Below the pieces are notes generated by a model, which had not been told where the DNA came from, made no database searches, and saw nothing but the letters and a program-made list of their open reading frames with translations. A stretch of DNA of 64,000 bases from Gnetum montanum. Lineage: Eukaryota; Streptophyta; Gnetopsida; Gnetales; Gnetaceae. The translations under genes and the position numbers were made by a program. How positions within the stretch are numbered: the first letter of the stretch is position 1; each line of letters opens with the position of its first letter. Below are positions 45,361 through 56,753 of this stretch, in pieces. The DNA lies in the NCBI GenBank assembly GCA_015680685.1, contig MNCI01007731.1, positions 456,356 to 520,355 on the forward strand, in the 5' to 3' direction.

Positions 45361-46440
45361 TGTCCTTGATGATGATACACTACCTATCCTCCAATATGCT
45401 CATGAGGGCCCTTGTGGGGGCCACTACACTGGACACGGAATGGTCATTAAAATCTTTCTTGTAGGGTATTACTAGGCTATACTTTTCAAGGATGCACAAT
45501 GGTTTAGTCACTCCTACGAACGATGCCAAAATGATAGTGGGATGACGGCACGATTGGAGGGACCTGAATAGTGGATCCAGCCACTGGAACCCTTCGACAT
45601 CTGGGGTATAGACTTCATGGGGCCCATCATCCCCTTGTCAAATAGAAAGGCATACATCATCATAGCTGTGGACTACTATACAAAGTGGGCAGAAGCGGTA
45701 GCCATCATCGACTATTCTTCCAACACCGTCACACGATTTGTTCAACAACAAATAATCAACAGGTTTGGAGTGCCATGTGCACTCATTTCTGATAATGGGA
45801 CTCAATTCACAAGCGTCACTTTTCATAAACTCATGCAACGCTTAGGGGTAACACATAAATTTACAAAACCCTATCGCCCCCAAGCCAACGGGCAAGCCGA
45901 AGTCACCAATAGGAAGATCACCAAGATCCTTACCCGAACCATCAGCAAATATAGGAGGGATTGGAGTACCAAACTCAAGGATGCCCTATGGGCCTATCAC
46001 TCCACTTGAAAACTTCCTATAGGGTACTCTCCTTATGAGTTAGTGTACGAAAAGTTTCCAATGCTTCCAATCCAAGCAAAACACTAGACACTATCCACAG
46101 CCAGTAACCTCGGCCTTGACCTACCGCTAGCACAACGTGAACACTTAATCAATTTAAGTGCTAGATGAAAACCAATTAGTGTCCCTGTCTTCAAATGAAA
46201 TCCACAAGGCCTATAACAAGAAACGACATGATCTTAGGATTTGGAAGGTCAGATTTAGATGTGGAGACAAGGTGTTGTATTAGAACCCCTCACACGTATC
46301 TCAACTGACCAAGTTTCAAACACTGTGGGAGGGATCTTACATTGTCTCTGAGACCTTCCCATCTAGGGCCTTGCTTATCCACAAACTTGATGACCCCACC
46401 AGAACATAGTTAGTCAATGACCAATAACTAAAACCTTTCT
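45361..46440 (+). pseudogene. Element A2 integrase
   Basis: The open frame 45617-46009 (130 codons) covers most of the catalytic core; WGIDFMGPI is read from 45601. With LISDNGTQF and NGQAEVTNRKI all three catalytic residues (D, D, E) are kept. Before it lie the zinc-binding start (HEGPCGGHYTG) and SYERCQND. After it come YSPYELVY and a C-terminal part with KVRFRCGDKVL and LWEGSYIVSETFP in shifted frames. This is the only integrase in the window with an intact triad, although the polyprotein as a whole is broken. Confidence 0.87.
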
Positions 46441-46788
46441 ATGAACTCCACTCAAGCAGTGCCACCACCTCGTCATCACCTAGTCAACCACGTTCCATTT
46501 TTCGCATCTCCTCCTTTTCACCCAGTCGTGGGAGAGACTGTCATCCCTGCTGATCAATTTCTCTACACCCCTCACCATTTTGTAATTTTTTTTACACTTT
46601 TTATTTTTCATCATCGTTCATACATTTTCACATTCTTTGAACATTTTTTCCTTTTCTATACTTATTTTTTATTTCTTTGTACCTGTTCCTTTTTTCGCGT
46701 CATTGCTAATATGTCGTCGTATTGTCTTTAGGCATCTAGTGCGGTCGGTATTCGTACAATGGGTACTGTAATAGTCTTCCTTGTTATC
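46441..46788 (+). other. A2 region after pol
   Basis: A T-rich stretch (46570-46740) follows a short open frame that runs on from the end of IN. I see no recognisable domain. It ends at the TTATC target of solo LTR E1. Confidence 0.5.
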
Positions 46789-47308
46789 TGAAACACCGTG
46801 AAAATTACGAGTTGGCCTCAGGCAAAGATTTGCAATTCAAGCGAGAGCACACATCAGCTTTGTTCCAAGGACAAGTTTACGCTCTATTATGCACGGCAGC
46901 GTAATGAGTGTAATAAGCTCCATAGTCAAAGGCAGAGTCTAAAGAAGCGCAAAAGTTTGACGTTTTTTCTCGTGGCGCATGCGTAATTTGTCTTTACGCT
47001 CGTTACGCGGCGGCACGTACCATTGCGTGGGTTATCATTCAAGTTGTACATTGTTCAAGCTTCATTACGTGCAGCTGCGTAGTGAGCGTACCTTATACAT
47101 TGCTTACGCTTCACCACGCACAACTGCGTAGGGAGCGTAAGTTGTACATTATTTACGCTTTGTTATGCGCAGTTGTGTAGTGAGCGTAAAACAATGTTGA
47201 GCTTATTGTTTTTACACCAGATTATGCTCATACACGCAACTCAACGCGAATGAGCGTAATACAGCCTAAAAGAAATTAAAGCATGCTCAGCATATGCCTG
47301 CTTTTCAC

Positions 47309-47340
47309 ACGCACAACACGCAAACGAGCGTGTTGTGCGT
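47309..47340 (+). promoter_or_regulatory. Perfect 13-bp hairpin upstream of E1 TATA box
   Basis: Arms ACGCACAACACGC and GCGTGTTGTGCGT enclose the 6-base loop AAACGA, about 100 bp before the TATA box. The copy in E2 (63555-63586) has a compensated base pair. Confidence 0.8.
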
Positions 47341-47437
47341 AGTCACAGTCTGACTTAAAATGATCATGCCAACAGGACCCGCAATAGCCGGGACGCATGT
47401 CATCAGGGTTGCGCCTTTTTCACGAAGCGTCGTAGCC

Positions 47438-47445
47438 TATAAATA
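47438..47445 (+). promoter_or_regulatory. TATA box of LTR E1
   Basis: TATAAATA in the context AGCC-TATAAATA-CC. The equivalent in E2 is TATAAGTA at 63687-63694, and in F it is at about 58466. Confidence 0.6.
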
Positions 47446-48135
47446 CCTCAGTTGACAAAGATATGGGGTTGGAAAATCAGAGAAGCAAAAAGCATATTTC
47501 TGAGCACCAGAGCACTTAGCACTTTGGAGCAGAGATACAGAGAACAGCGCTTTGGCAATCGTGGACATCATCACCTTACAGCTGAAGCGGAGTACAGTTC
47601 GCTTTGAGCACCGGTGACAGGAGTAATCCTTGTGCTGAAAAGACTCTCTCAATCAGAGACAGTTGATTGGTAGACGTCAAAGCTTGGCCCGCCTTGCATC
47701 TCAGCTTTAGCCCACGAGGTATATTAGACTTCTGTTCAGACCGTTTTGCTTATTGTTTTGTGCTTGTTTCATATCCTATAATCGGGGATTCCCCAATGTA
47801 ATTTCTTATACAAGATACACATTTTAAGTCAAAGTGCAGATCTTGAAGCTACGAGCTTCTCTCATGTCAACCTCCTTTCATCGTGTTTAGCATTATCACC
47901 GTTGCAATCGTTTTCCCCTTGCATTAAAGCCCCCCCCCCTCGAATCAGATCTCTTTCTTTTACGCACTTTGCATCATTTTGCTGACCTGTAAGTCCCTGT
48001 CTAATCGACAAGACCATTCAAGGCACCACGGATTCACTTTCTCCAGCATAGCCCTCGCGTGGATCCATGGCTAAAACTGTGTACGCCGGAGATTTGGTCG
48101 GTATTTTCCAGCTGCCGACGTTTTCCGTCGTTACA

Positions 48136-49857
48136 TTATCTAGCTCCCACAATTGCATGGTTGTCCTTAGATTTTATGTTTGTTTTCACTTCATAAGCTC
48201 AAAAGTGAGTCCCCATCATTCACCTATTCAACCACTTCATGGTTTTCCTTCTATTGGAAGCATGCAACCCCTTCACTTAAAAACATTTTAATTAATGTGT
48301 GACTTGTGTAGTTCCCAAACTCGGGGATGACCCACTGGTTGAATTGAGTGTGAATTTAAGGGGAATTATTTATTTTTCATTCTGTTCTGTTCCCTAGGTT
48401 GCTGGTGTTCCCTTACGGATTTCCTACCACTCCAAGTTTCTCTCTCCACGGAAGCTTCTCGGTAGTTCGAACTTGCATGGTGTGGTCCTCACCAAAAAAA
48501 AAATAAGATGAGGATTCGAAGCAAACCCCTTGGTCTAATGCATGTAAACATGCATGGGTCTTCGCATGGTGTGGTTCCACCAAACAAAAGAAAAGGAAAA
48601 AATGAATCACTATGGGAATTCAAAGCACACTCCTTAGATCACCTCTAACGGGCCACAAGCACTAGTTATGGGACTTCCTTGGTCCCCTCTAACTTCATCT
48701 CATTTTCCTTCCTTCTTCTCATGTTTACTGGAGTGGTGGTTCTCTCTGGGGTTGTTCTTGCTTGCTTGGGGGATGGTTGGGACTTTGTCTATTGCTACAC
48801 TATCACTGGCTGGGGATGGTTTTGGGTTTGACCTTAGGGAAAGGTTCTACCGAGTCACTTAACCACACTCTCACATGGGGTTTTATGTGACCAATGATTA
48901 GAATTTTCATCCCGTTTTCTCTCTCTCCACCCATTTCTCTCCATCACTCACCTCACTACCCATTTCATGTTTTGTAAGTTTTTGTGGTCTCCTTGGATTG
49001 CTCATGTCTTGATGAGCTCTTTTGGATTAGAGTCTTAACTGGCCAACACTAATTCTTGGCACCTAGGCCCATGAACCTTGGTGTTCAGAGTATGCAAGGG
49101 CTATGAAGGCTATTTCCTGCTATGGGCAAGACCCACCTGCATATACCTGGTTCCACTTGTTACATCTCCTATCCTTTGGATTTTTTTGGTTTATTCTTTT
49201 CCGTGCCCCATCGTTTGATTTCTTCCTCACGGAGTTCTTTTTTTGTGTCTCGTTCTCCAATTTTTTGTCTCTTTTTTGTGCTCAATTACCTTCCTCATGT
49301 CCTCATCCATGACCAGGCCTCTCATGCCCTTCAACCGCCAAAATTTGGCTTTTCAAATTCATCATTTCAGGTTTCTTTCTAGTTGGTCAACGCTGGTCAA
49401 CGGGTGTACAACACTGCATATACGGGGCCTTGTATACGCAGTGCCTATGTATACAGAGCCCCGTCAACATAGTGCCCAACCCCTATATATACACCCACTA
49501 TGCTTTGACATTTTAATCATTTGGAGTCCAAATTAATGGTATTTTTTGTCATTTTTTCTGCCTAACCCTTCCTAATGCTCCTCCATTCCATCATGTGTCC
49601 ACCTCCACCGATCCTTGCCTTTTTTAGCATCCGGAGGTATGCTCTCAGTCATGGGGGGGGGGGTGGTGCCTTTGTGTAATTAATTAATTGGTTAATTATG
49701 AAAACTTTGGCCCTAACACATAAATTAACACTCCGAAAGACTTCACGATGTGCTTGTGTCAATAACATAACTTGCTCAAACTAAGAAGGTATATATAGAC
49801 CATCTTAAGCTACTTATGAATAGTCTAACGGGTGGTTATGTTTGATTGCAGATGGCA
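48136..49857 (+). other. A2 3' noncoding region, part 1
   Basis: No gene is supported. There is an imperfect direct repeat of about 80 bp (48468-48545 and 48560-48645), sharing CATGGTGTGGT and ATTCRAAGCA words. A short cluster of GTATACGC and GTATACAG words lies at 49420-49480, and a G run at 49653. Short open frames lack any recognisable motif. Confidence 0.5.
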
Positions 49858-50420
49858 CCCAAACCAAGGCATCGAAGGGATGAAGGACCATCATAATGAA
49901 GGGACAAGAACCAATGCATGGAAAGGGGATGAGGTGTGTAATCGCTAGAGCATGTGGAGGGCTCTCATGCAACTAGGCCCTTCCGCGAAAGACCTGACGT
50001 GCAATTTGTTCACTAGATTCCTGAAGAGGAGATTCCTAGCGAGCAATCACTTGGGGATGAGACTCCTAGGATAGCACCACAGCTTGAGGTCACCCTGACC
50101 CAAGCCTACCTTGATGCTATCACGATGAGATGCAATGCATGGTCCTTCAAGAGCTAAATTTTGGACCATTGCTCGAGAACGTGCTAGAAAAAATGAGGGC
50201 TCTCTTGGAGGCTTTCCAGCTACCTCCAAAAGTTGCAGCTACTGNTAGAAAAAATGAGGGCTCTCTTGGAGGCTTTCCAGCTACCTCCAAAAGTTGCAGC
50301 TACTGTGGGACAACCATCATCCGTGTTGCCACCAATGCATGGGCTTGAGGCTAGAGAAGATCCATCAAAACCACTGCTCCTAGGGATAGTGTGATCTTAT
50401 CCAACAATTTTGTGCATCAT
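49858..50420 (+). pseudogene. Possible extra frame of A2 after pol
   Basis: From the ATG near 49855 a frame MAPKPRHRRDEGPS is broken by stops, and a later piece reads IPEEEIPSEQSLGDETPRIA. Athila-group elements often have an extra frame between pol and the 3' LTR, but no domain can be named here. A 60-bp exact duplication around the N at 50245 lies inside and is probably an assembly artefact. Confidence 0.35.
50185..50305. repeat. 60-bp exact duplication flanking a single N
   Basis: 50185-50244 and 50246-50305 are identical, with the N at 50245 between them. Identical ends on both sides of a gap suggest unmerged contig ends. Confidence 0.85.
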
Positions 50421-50629
50421 CCTACACAGTAGAGGCTCTAGGACCAGTGAGGTGTTCAATTTTGTCTATGAATATCACCATTTTTGTAACTTATCCTCCT
50501 CTATAACTCGGGCACTTGGTCAATTTCATGTTTTCTCATGTGTGTGTCATGTATGTGTTTAAGTTATGTGTGTTGTAAATAAGAATCCATACCTTCCAAA
50601 TTGTAAAGTAACTCGAGGACAAGTTTTTC

Positions 50630-50645
50630 CTCAGTTGTGGGGGTA
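50630..50645 (+). other. Polypurine-tract region of A2
   Basis: TCAGTTGTGGGGGTA directly precedes the 3' LTR start TGATGAAGTG. The G run is short and interrupted, but the position fits a plus-strand primer. Confidence 0.5.
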
Positions 50646-51540
50646 TGATGAAGTGTTATTAAGTCGCTGCATCGACTAGGCTATGTATACATGACCATGT
50701 TGACATGGGACCATCGACGTAGTCTTCTTGCATTGACATGACCCCATTTACGCAGCCGCCTATCTCGGCCTATAAATAAGAGGGCCTTCCACCTCATTTA
50801 GACACCTTCTAGTTAGTTGTAGCGAAGCTCTTGCAGTTTGTTCCCATAGGAGATAGAATATTTTCCAAGTGCCCATAGCAAGTGTAAGAAAAGTGATTAG
50901 CTCTTTATTCAAGCATTGATGTATCTAAGTGCATTGACGTGACTGCAATAAAGATGAACTATTCAAGCATTCCTTGCAGCATTTGGACTTAGCTATTTTA
51001 TGCATTCAATATTTTAATATGTTTATTCTTTATTAGTGACTTGTTAATTACTTAAATTTTTGTTATTATGATTTCAATCGCTATTGTTCATTCATAGTTC
51101 TTAAAGGTCATAAGTACGACCATCTCGAACATAACTCAAACACTTGGTAAACCTAGTGATGCTTAACATATGGTAATCCATAAGTGTTACGAGATGCTTA
51201 GAACATTCTCAGAAGATGGGACCAGATACTTATGTTAGGAGTAGTTAAGATTTAGATTATGATAATCTTAGATTAATCAATATTCTAGCCTTACTTTTCA
51301 AGATAATTAGTCGTTGAAAAGATAATTAAAAAGCTATAAAAATCATTAGCCTTAGTATCACTTCACCATCGTAAACAAAGCCTCACAAGTGAGATTAGGA
51401 TGACAACAACCATTCTAACCCAAGGTTTCACTGGTTAGAGTTTGGTGTATGTTAAGTGCTTATAGTCTATAGATCTCGACTAAGTCACACATGAATGCTC
51501 GTGATTCGTATGCTTGGGCATAGGGGTACCTAGTCACTCA
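50646..51540 (+). repeat. Element A2 3' LTR
   Basis: Begins TGATGAAGTG and ends CTAGTCACTCA. The TATA box is at 50771-50779. It is colinear with the 5' LTR from about 50700 on. It is followed by TCAAC and then element D sequence. Confidence 0.85.
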
Positions 51541-52972
51541 TCAACGGCTAATGGTGACCATGGCATGAAGTAGCTTGCCCCTAAAACATTGAAATTTCAT
51601 CAGAGTACTCATGGGAGGGTCAAAGTTGATCCAAGGATGGGCCAATTGTGAAGCTATAGTGTTGTTGATTTTTTTTGTTTAAGGCAAACCTTCTTTGGGT
51701 TTGGCTTACTACTGAATGTTAGCTGCAAGTTGGCCATCGAGAAGATGGGCATTTTTTTAACGCATCACATTGCATCTATAGGATAGATGTTTTCTCCAAG
51801 GGATGATTCCTGTTACATCCGCTTGGGTCTTTACCACACAATAGAGGCATCCCATCAGATGAATTATGTTACATCAACCATGGGTTCTATAGTTGATGTA
51901 AAGGGAATGCCATGTGTGTCACAGTGCATATGCATCAAAGGAGTGTGATATCATGAGTATGGGGAGGATGAGAGGATATTTGGATGAAAAAATGGATGTG
52001 CATAGGTTGTAACAGGGATGAGGGGGATGTGCACTCTTGAGTGGTTCAACTAGTCCAGTCATACACATCAAAGCAACATGATAACTTGTTGCTACGATGA
52101 GATGCACCTTTGCATAACCGCCTCCAAAGATTCATCTTGCAAACACAACTTAGAGAGGACAAGAAAAGCACAAAATGTGAAATGCAAGTGCAAATTCTAG
52201 ATGTGAAGATGTTGCAAGCACTAGATTTGAGGATGCTGTGAAAATGTCAAATGTTGTGCCAGTTGCAAGTGCTCCAAAAGAATCACCAAAATGGTGGGAG
52301 GTGATGATTCTGTGAGTGCTCCCAAGGCAATGACAATTGTTTAGATTAGATCATCTACATGCTAGTTTAATGTCCTGGTAGACTATAAACCCAGTTTAAG
52401 GTCCTGACAGACCGTGATGTGGTAGTTTATAGTCCTAGCAAACTGTTGGATGCTAGTGTAATGTCATAGCAGATAGTGGATGTTGTGTCATTTTAACGTC
52501 ATGACCCAAGGACGAGTTATTGTATCAATTTAATGTCATGACCCAAGGAGGATTTGTGCTAGTTTATAGTCATAGCGGACTATCTATGCCAGTTTATAGT
52601 CATAGTGGACTAGTACTTACCTTGCTTGTATAAGGTGCGATGCTACATGCGTAGTCATGTTGTGTGCCTACAAGATCCTGTAAAAATCATCTAGAAAAAA
52701 AACAACATCAAGAAACACCTGTCATAAACAAGGTTAAAATGGATGAATGAAAGGAAAGCACTGCTAAAAGTGATAGTTTTAGATCATTTCAGGTCATAGT
52801 GTAGTTTAAGGCCTTTTTGGGCCATCTATTTTTGTAGTTTTATGTTTTATGTTTTTAGATGTAATGCGTAAGCTAACTGGATGGATGCATAAACAAAGTA
52901 AAATAAATATAAAAAAATGAAATGCCTAATCTAAGTAAGTAGGAAAAATGTAAATGCGTAGTCTAATGTGAT
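51541..52972 (-). other. Element D 3' noncoding region with hairpin motifs
   Basis: No gene is supported. 52080-52160 resembles B 4490-4580. AGTTTA motifs occur at 52365-52620, with stems GTCC...AGAC, AGTC...AACT, TGTC and TAGTC...GGACTA, and again at 52780-52830 with GATC...GGTC and GGCC...GGGCC. The pol genes expected here in B and C are absent. Confidence 0.65.
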
Positions 52973-53827
52973 TTAAATGAATGTCAAAAATGCATGGCAA
53001 GTGGAGGTAAAGGGTAGGCAAGCATCTAGCACATTTTCGTCCAAGGGAAAGTCTTGGTCATGTAGTTGCTTCCTAATCAAGCATGGATTAGGAAGTGTGC
53101 AAGGCTTAGGATCCTCTAGGAGGCTGTTGGCTTCAACCACTTGTTCGAGTGTGTTAGCCTTAGGCACTGCATTGGTTGTTATAGATGTACAACTAAGAAA
53201 CTCTTCTAAAACTTGTGCCATGTCTATGTCATGGATAGTCGAAGAGGAAGCGTTATCACCATGGATGATAACTTGACCACCTTCATATGGAAGGTGGATT
53301 TCTTTTTGGATGGGAAAGGAGATGGCACGTAGTTGGGCTAGCCAAGGCCTACCTAGAATCTTGTTAAAACCTGGCATCTCCTCTATGACAGTGAAATCTA
53401 TGCTAGTGGGGAATTTCTCCCCTGCCACAAAGGCTAAGTTGATGGTACCCTTGACTGTGACATGTGATCCGTTGAAGGATTTTAGACATGTGGTTTTGGT
53501 TGGCCTGATTTCATCTACCAGGCCTAGCTTGTCGATGATGGAGTACAATACTATGTTTGTTGCTGCATCATCATCAACATGTACCTTGCGGATGGTACAT
53601 TGTCCAACATGAAAGCTAATGGATAGTGGAGTTGTAGTAACCTCTCCTTGTTCAGGGTTGACTTTGATTGCATTATTGTGGAACACTAAAGGTGTTGAAC
53701 TCATTTCTTGTGGTGCAAGGGGCAACATTGTTACATGGATGGATGCCTCATTTACAGGGATGCCCTCCGTAATAGGAATGGAGGCTAATATCTTGGCCAA
53801 TGCTTGGTAGTGAGAAGATGAAGTCAT
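52973..53827 (-). pseudogene. Element D protease
   Basis: A continuous open frame of 284 codons. It holds HVDDDAATNIVLYSIIDKLG (the active-site Gly is Asp), EMPGFNKILGRPWLAQLR and HLPYEGGQVIIHGD, then an acidic tail. The Gly-to-Asp change next to the catalytic Asp argues against an active enzyme. The frame is otherwise better preserved than B or F. In B and C the antisense gene and RT follow; here they are missing. Confidence 0.85.
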
Positions 53828-56440
53828 GACCAGGTCATATTAGCTCAATGTTATGTTCTTTTTCTTGAGTCCTTGTTTTACCTAGGATAGTGCAACTACG
53901 AAGTCCTTGTCATTGGTTGTTGTGTTGGCTTTGACTTCCTCCATGTGGCTTGAGATACAAATCTCTTGCAGAGGGGACTTAAGATTGGTTTGCTTGGCCT
54001 ACTTGGGGGTAGGGGCCCTAGTGTTTAGCTATTTTTTTCTAGTTGTGGTCTTTGCTTCAGCCATGGGAGTTGTGAGGTGCTTGTTTGTCCTCTTGCACTA
54101 CCATTTGGTGGGCCTACCCAGATTGCTAGTGGGGTCAACCCTTGAAGGAGGAGCGATCAAGATGTTGCCCACTATTGGGCTTTAGATAGGTGAGGGGCCA
54201 TCATGTTGTGCCACTCTTATGAAAAAGGGTGATTTAGGCAGAGTTTTTTTATGTTCAACTTGTTTTGGCACCTTAATAACAAAAGGTTGCCTAGTGGTTG
54301 TTGTTGCATGATGCTAGTTTAACGTCTTAGTGGACGGTTGCTATGGAACTTTGACCACAAAGGGTGTCGTGGGTGCTCGAGGTGGCACTTTGATAACCAA
54401 GGGAGGCCTCTTGCTAGTGGAGGTGGAGGGAATCCTTGCCTTTCTAGGAGGCACATGGATCAAAAAAGGTTGTTGTGTAGGTTTAGGCTTACCAGCTATG
54501 CTAATGGAATTTATGACATAGGAGGCATCATCTGTGTTGAATTGACTCACCGCATTAATCACCAGTTGGCCATGTTCTATCATTCTCTGCAGGTCATCCT
54601 ACAAAGCATGATAGTTGTCTGTACTATGACCATCCAATTGGTGGTAATGATAGTAGTGGTCCAGCTTGAAGTGTTGTGGAACTAGGGGCTCGTTTGGTAC
54701 TACTAAAGTGGGGTTCCTTAGTAGTTTATAGTACCTATGATATTTTTAGTGGGTAATTGTCGATACATGTTTGTGTTGAATTTGCCCAGCTTTCAAGAGT
54801 TTCTCTAATAGTTTAGAGGGTTGCACCAGTAGTGGTGTATACTTTGAGTGGTCTTTGCACTGAAAGTTGGATCTTGGGGGTAGCCCCTATCAATGTAGGT
54901 GAGTTGGTGCTAGAATTGGTGATTTTGTTAGTTGGGGCTTTGGCTACTTAGCTTTTGGACCCTGATTGGTTGCTTTTGTGCTTGTGGCTACTGTTATCAC
55001 TATTATGTTTTGCTTACAAGCATGCTGGTTTCTGTAAGCCACATAGGCTGGATCATTGCTTGCTTCCCCTACTTCCTCTATGCTTTTTGCTTGGGCAAAG
55101 GCTTGGATAAGAGACTTTGGAGCTAGATAATACATTTTGGACTTGATGAAGTCATTCACTACACCTTTGAAGATAGCTAGTAGGTGTGTCTCTAATAAGG
55201 GTTCATGCATTTCATTCAATGCAGCATTCCAATGTTGGAGGAATTTTGGCATGGGCTCTATAGGCCCCTGTTTAACTTCCATCAGCTGGTTAAGGGTATA
55301 TTCAAGATGTAGGTTATATCTGAAGCGTGTCACAAAATTTCTTATGAGATCCTCCAAAGAGGAGATTGAGGCCTTGGGGAGTGTGCGATACCAGTCCAAG
55401 GCCTTGCTAGTGAGTGACATGGGAAACACATGCATGATGGTGTATGGCCAAGCTTGAAGGAGTAGGAATTCAGATCGAAATATGACCAAGTATGCATTGG
55501 GGTCCCCTTCTCCATTGTACTTGGTAAATCGAAGCAGTTGGGCCCTAGTTGGAAGAGTTAGGGGTGGTACCGTAGGACTTATGGGATCGTTTCCATAGAA
55601 GTCCATCACCTTGATGAAGTTAGAGGGGGTAGCCTTAAGTCGGTTGATCTCCTTTTTCAAGATTTGGATTCGCTAGAATGTCTAATCCAAGCTTGGGGAT
55701 GTGCCAACCCATTGCATTGGCTAGGCTTGGATTGGTTGTGGAGTTTTCCAGTTTAACGTCGGAGTGAACGGGTGTTGCTAGTTTAACATCATAGTAGATG
55801 ATTGCTGATGTAATGGCTGAGCGATGGGTGCGGTGATTGGAGTGGGCCACACATGGGTGGGTTGGATGGACAATGTAGACACCAATGAGATAGGTGGGAT
55901 GTAGGATGCTTGAGTTTTTTGGGGCTAGGAGGTGGCACCTGCATGAGCATAGTGCTAGGAAAATGAATTAGTTGCTTACGAGGAAGGATGAATTGGCATG
56001 GTCGCTATCTTGGAGGGGATGGATGGACCAAACCAAGGATGGGCTGTACTAGGAAGTGGTTGTTGGAAGACAATGTGGAGGTGGATCTTGTATTCAGAGT
56101 AGGCCTTGGACTCATCTTCATCATTCTATGAGGCTTCCTCGTAGGTTGTCCCTACATCATGCTTGTTTGCAAGGATGAGTTGGGACAACAAATGGTGGTA
56201 GGGCTTTGTGAGTTCGATTATGTCAAATAAGGAGAGGTTGTACTCCTGTCCATTCCAATGGACTCGTTTGTAGTCCTGTTTTTCCTATAAATTGAGGTAA
56301 TCCACTAGTAGTCTTACTTGGATTTTGGCAGAAACAAAATTGTATTGTTCATGGCTTAACGTAGCATGTTTTGGCTAGATTGTGGTATCAAATGTGATAG
56401 ACACCAATGTGGAAGGTTGATTTAGATTCATATTCATAGA
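53828..56440 (-). pseudogene. Element D gag
   Basis: A possible start lies near 56440 (MNLNQPSTLV), with the conserved EQYNFVSAKIQ N-terminal region. The Retrotrans_gag domain is at 54944-55660 (238 codons open): VMDFYGNDPISPTVPPLTLP, FTKYNGEGDPNAYLV, FPMSLTSKALDWY and FVTRFRYNL. A proline-rich linker follows (54341-54583, HVPPRKARIP, IKVPPRAP). Two AGTTTA hairpin motifs (54311-54336 and 55747-55800) interrupt the frame. The order is the same as in B, C and F. Confidence 0.83.
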
Positions 56441-56730
56441 TCAGGTTGTGAGAGTTGCTAGTTGTAGAACATGGTTAACTCTGAAATCAGTAGAAAAATG
56501 ATGAAGTCTACTAGTAGTAGAAAACTAGCCAAGTGTATGAAAATGCAGGAAAAAAAAGCTAAGTATGAAATGCAGAAAAATTCTAAGTATGAAAACTGCT
56601 AAAAATGACCAACTTTGGTGCTACACCCACTACGTTGGAGCTTGCAATGCTCTGAGAACTTGTTATGCTCTATAGAACATCCGGATTTTTGACCAAGTTC
56701 TCATCAAAAATGTAGACAAAAATGGTTCAG

Positions 56731-56748
56731 GCCCTCCTTCTAGCACCA
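56731..56748 (-). other. Primer binding site (tRNA-Asn-like), element D
   Basis: TGGTGCTAGAAGGAGGGC on the minus strand, five bases from the LTR start at 56754. One change from the C site. Confidence 0.78.
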
Positions 56749-56753
56749 AAAAC

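Larger units (their letters stand above)
46789..48135 (+). mobile_element. Solo LTR E1 (Tat-like family E)
   Basis: Begins TGAAACACCGTGAAAATT and ends TTTTCCGTCGTTACA, flanked on both sides by TTATC (46784-46788 and 48136-48140). No internal region is left, so it arose by recombination between LTRs. It has a TATA box at 47438-47445, the U5 block at 47990-48027, and a U3 full of TTACGC...GCGTAA palindromes. The partner family member E2 begins at 62938. Confidence 0.92.
22949..51540 (+). mobile_element. Element A2: Athila-like Ty3/gypsy retrotransposon, split by C and E1
   Basis: 5' LTR about 22949-23781 and 3' LTR 50646-51540 in the same orientation, with gag, PR, RT, RNase H and IN between them on the + strand. 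Element C (28123-44550) interrupts RT, and solo LTR E1 (46789-48135) interrupts the 3' part. The primer site resembles tRNA-Asp, and RT has FMDD, both Athila traits. About 60-85 bp of the 5' LTR's left end is missing, so its target duplication cannot be verified. Confidence 0.85.

Noticed and set aside
46441-46731. 96-codon frame after A2 integrase as a host or env gene
   Set aside because: Phenylalanine-rich because of a T-rich stretch, no homology seen, and it lies in the post-pol part of A2.
48067-49536. Several small plus-strand frames as possible host genes
   Set aside because: Short, without motif or splice signals, partly inside LTR E1, and placed between A2 pol and its 3' LTR.
53310-54685. 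Plus-strand frames over D gag-PR
   Set aside because: Shadows of the minus-strand protease and gag frames, with no recognisable motif.
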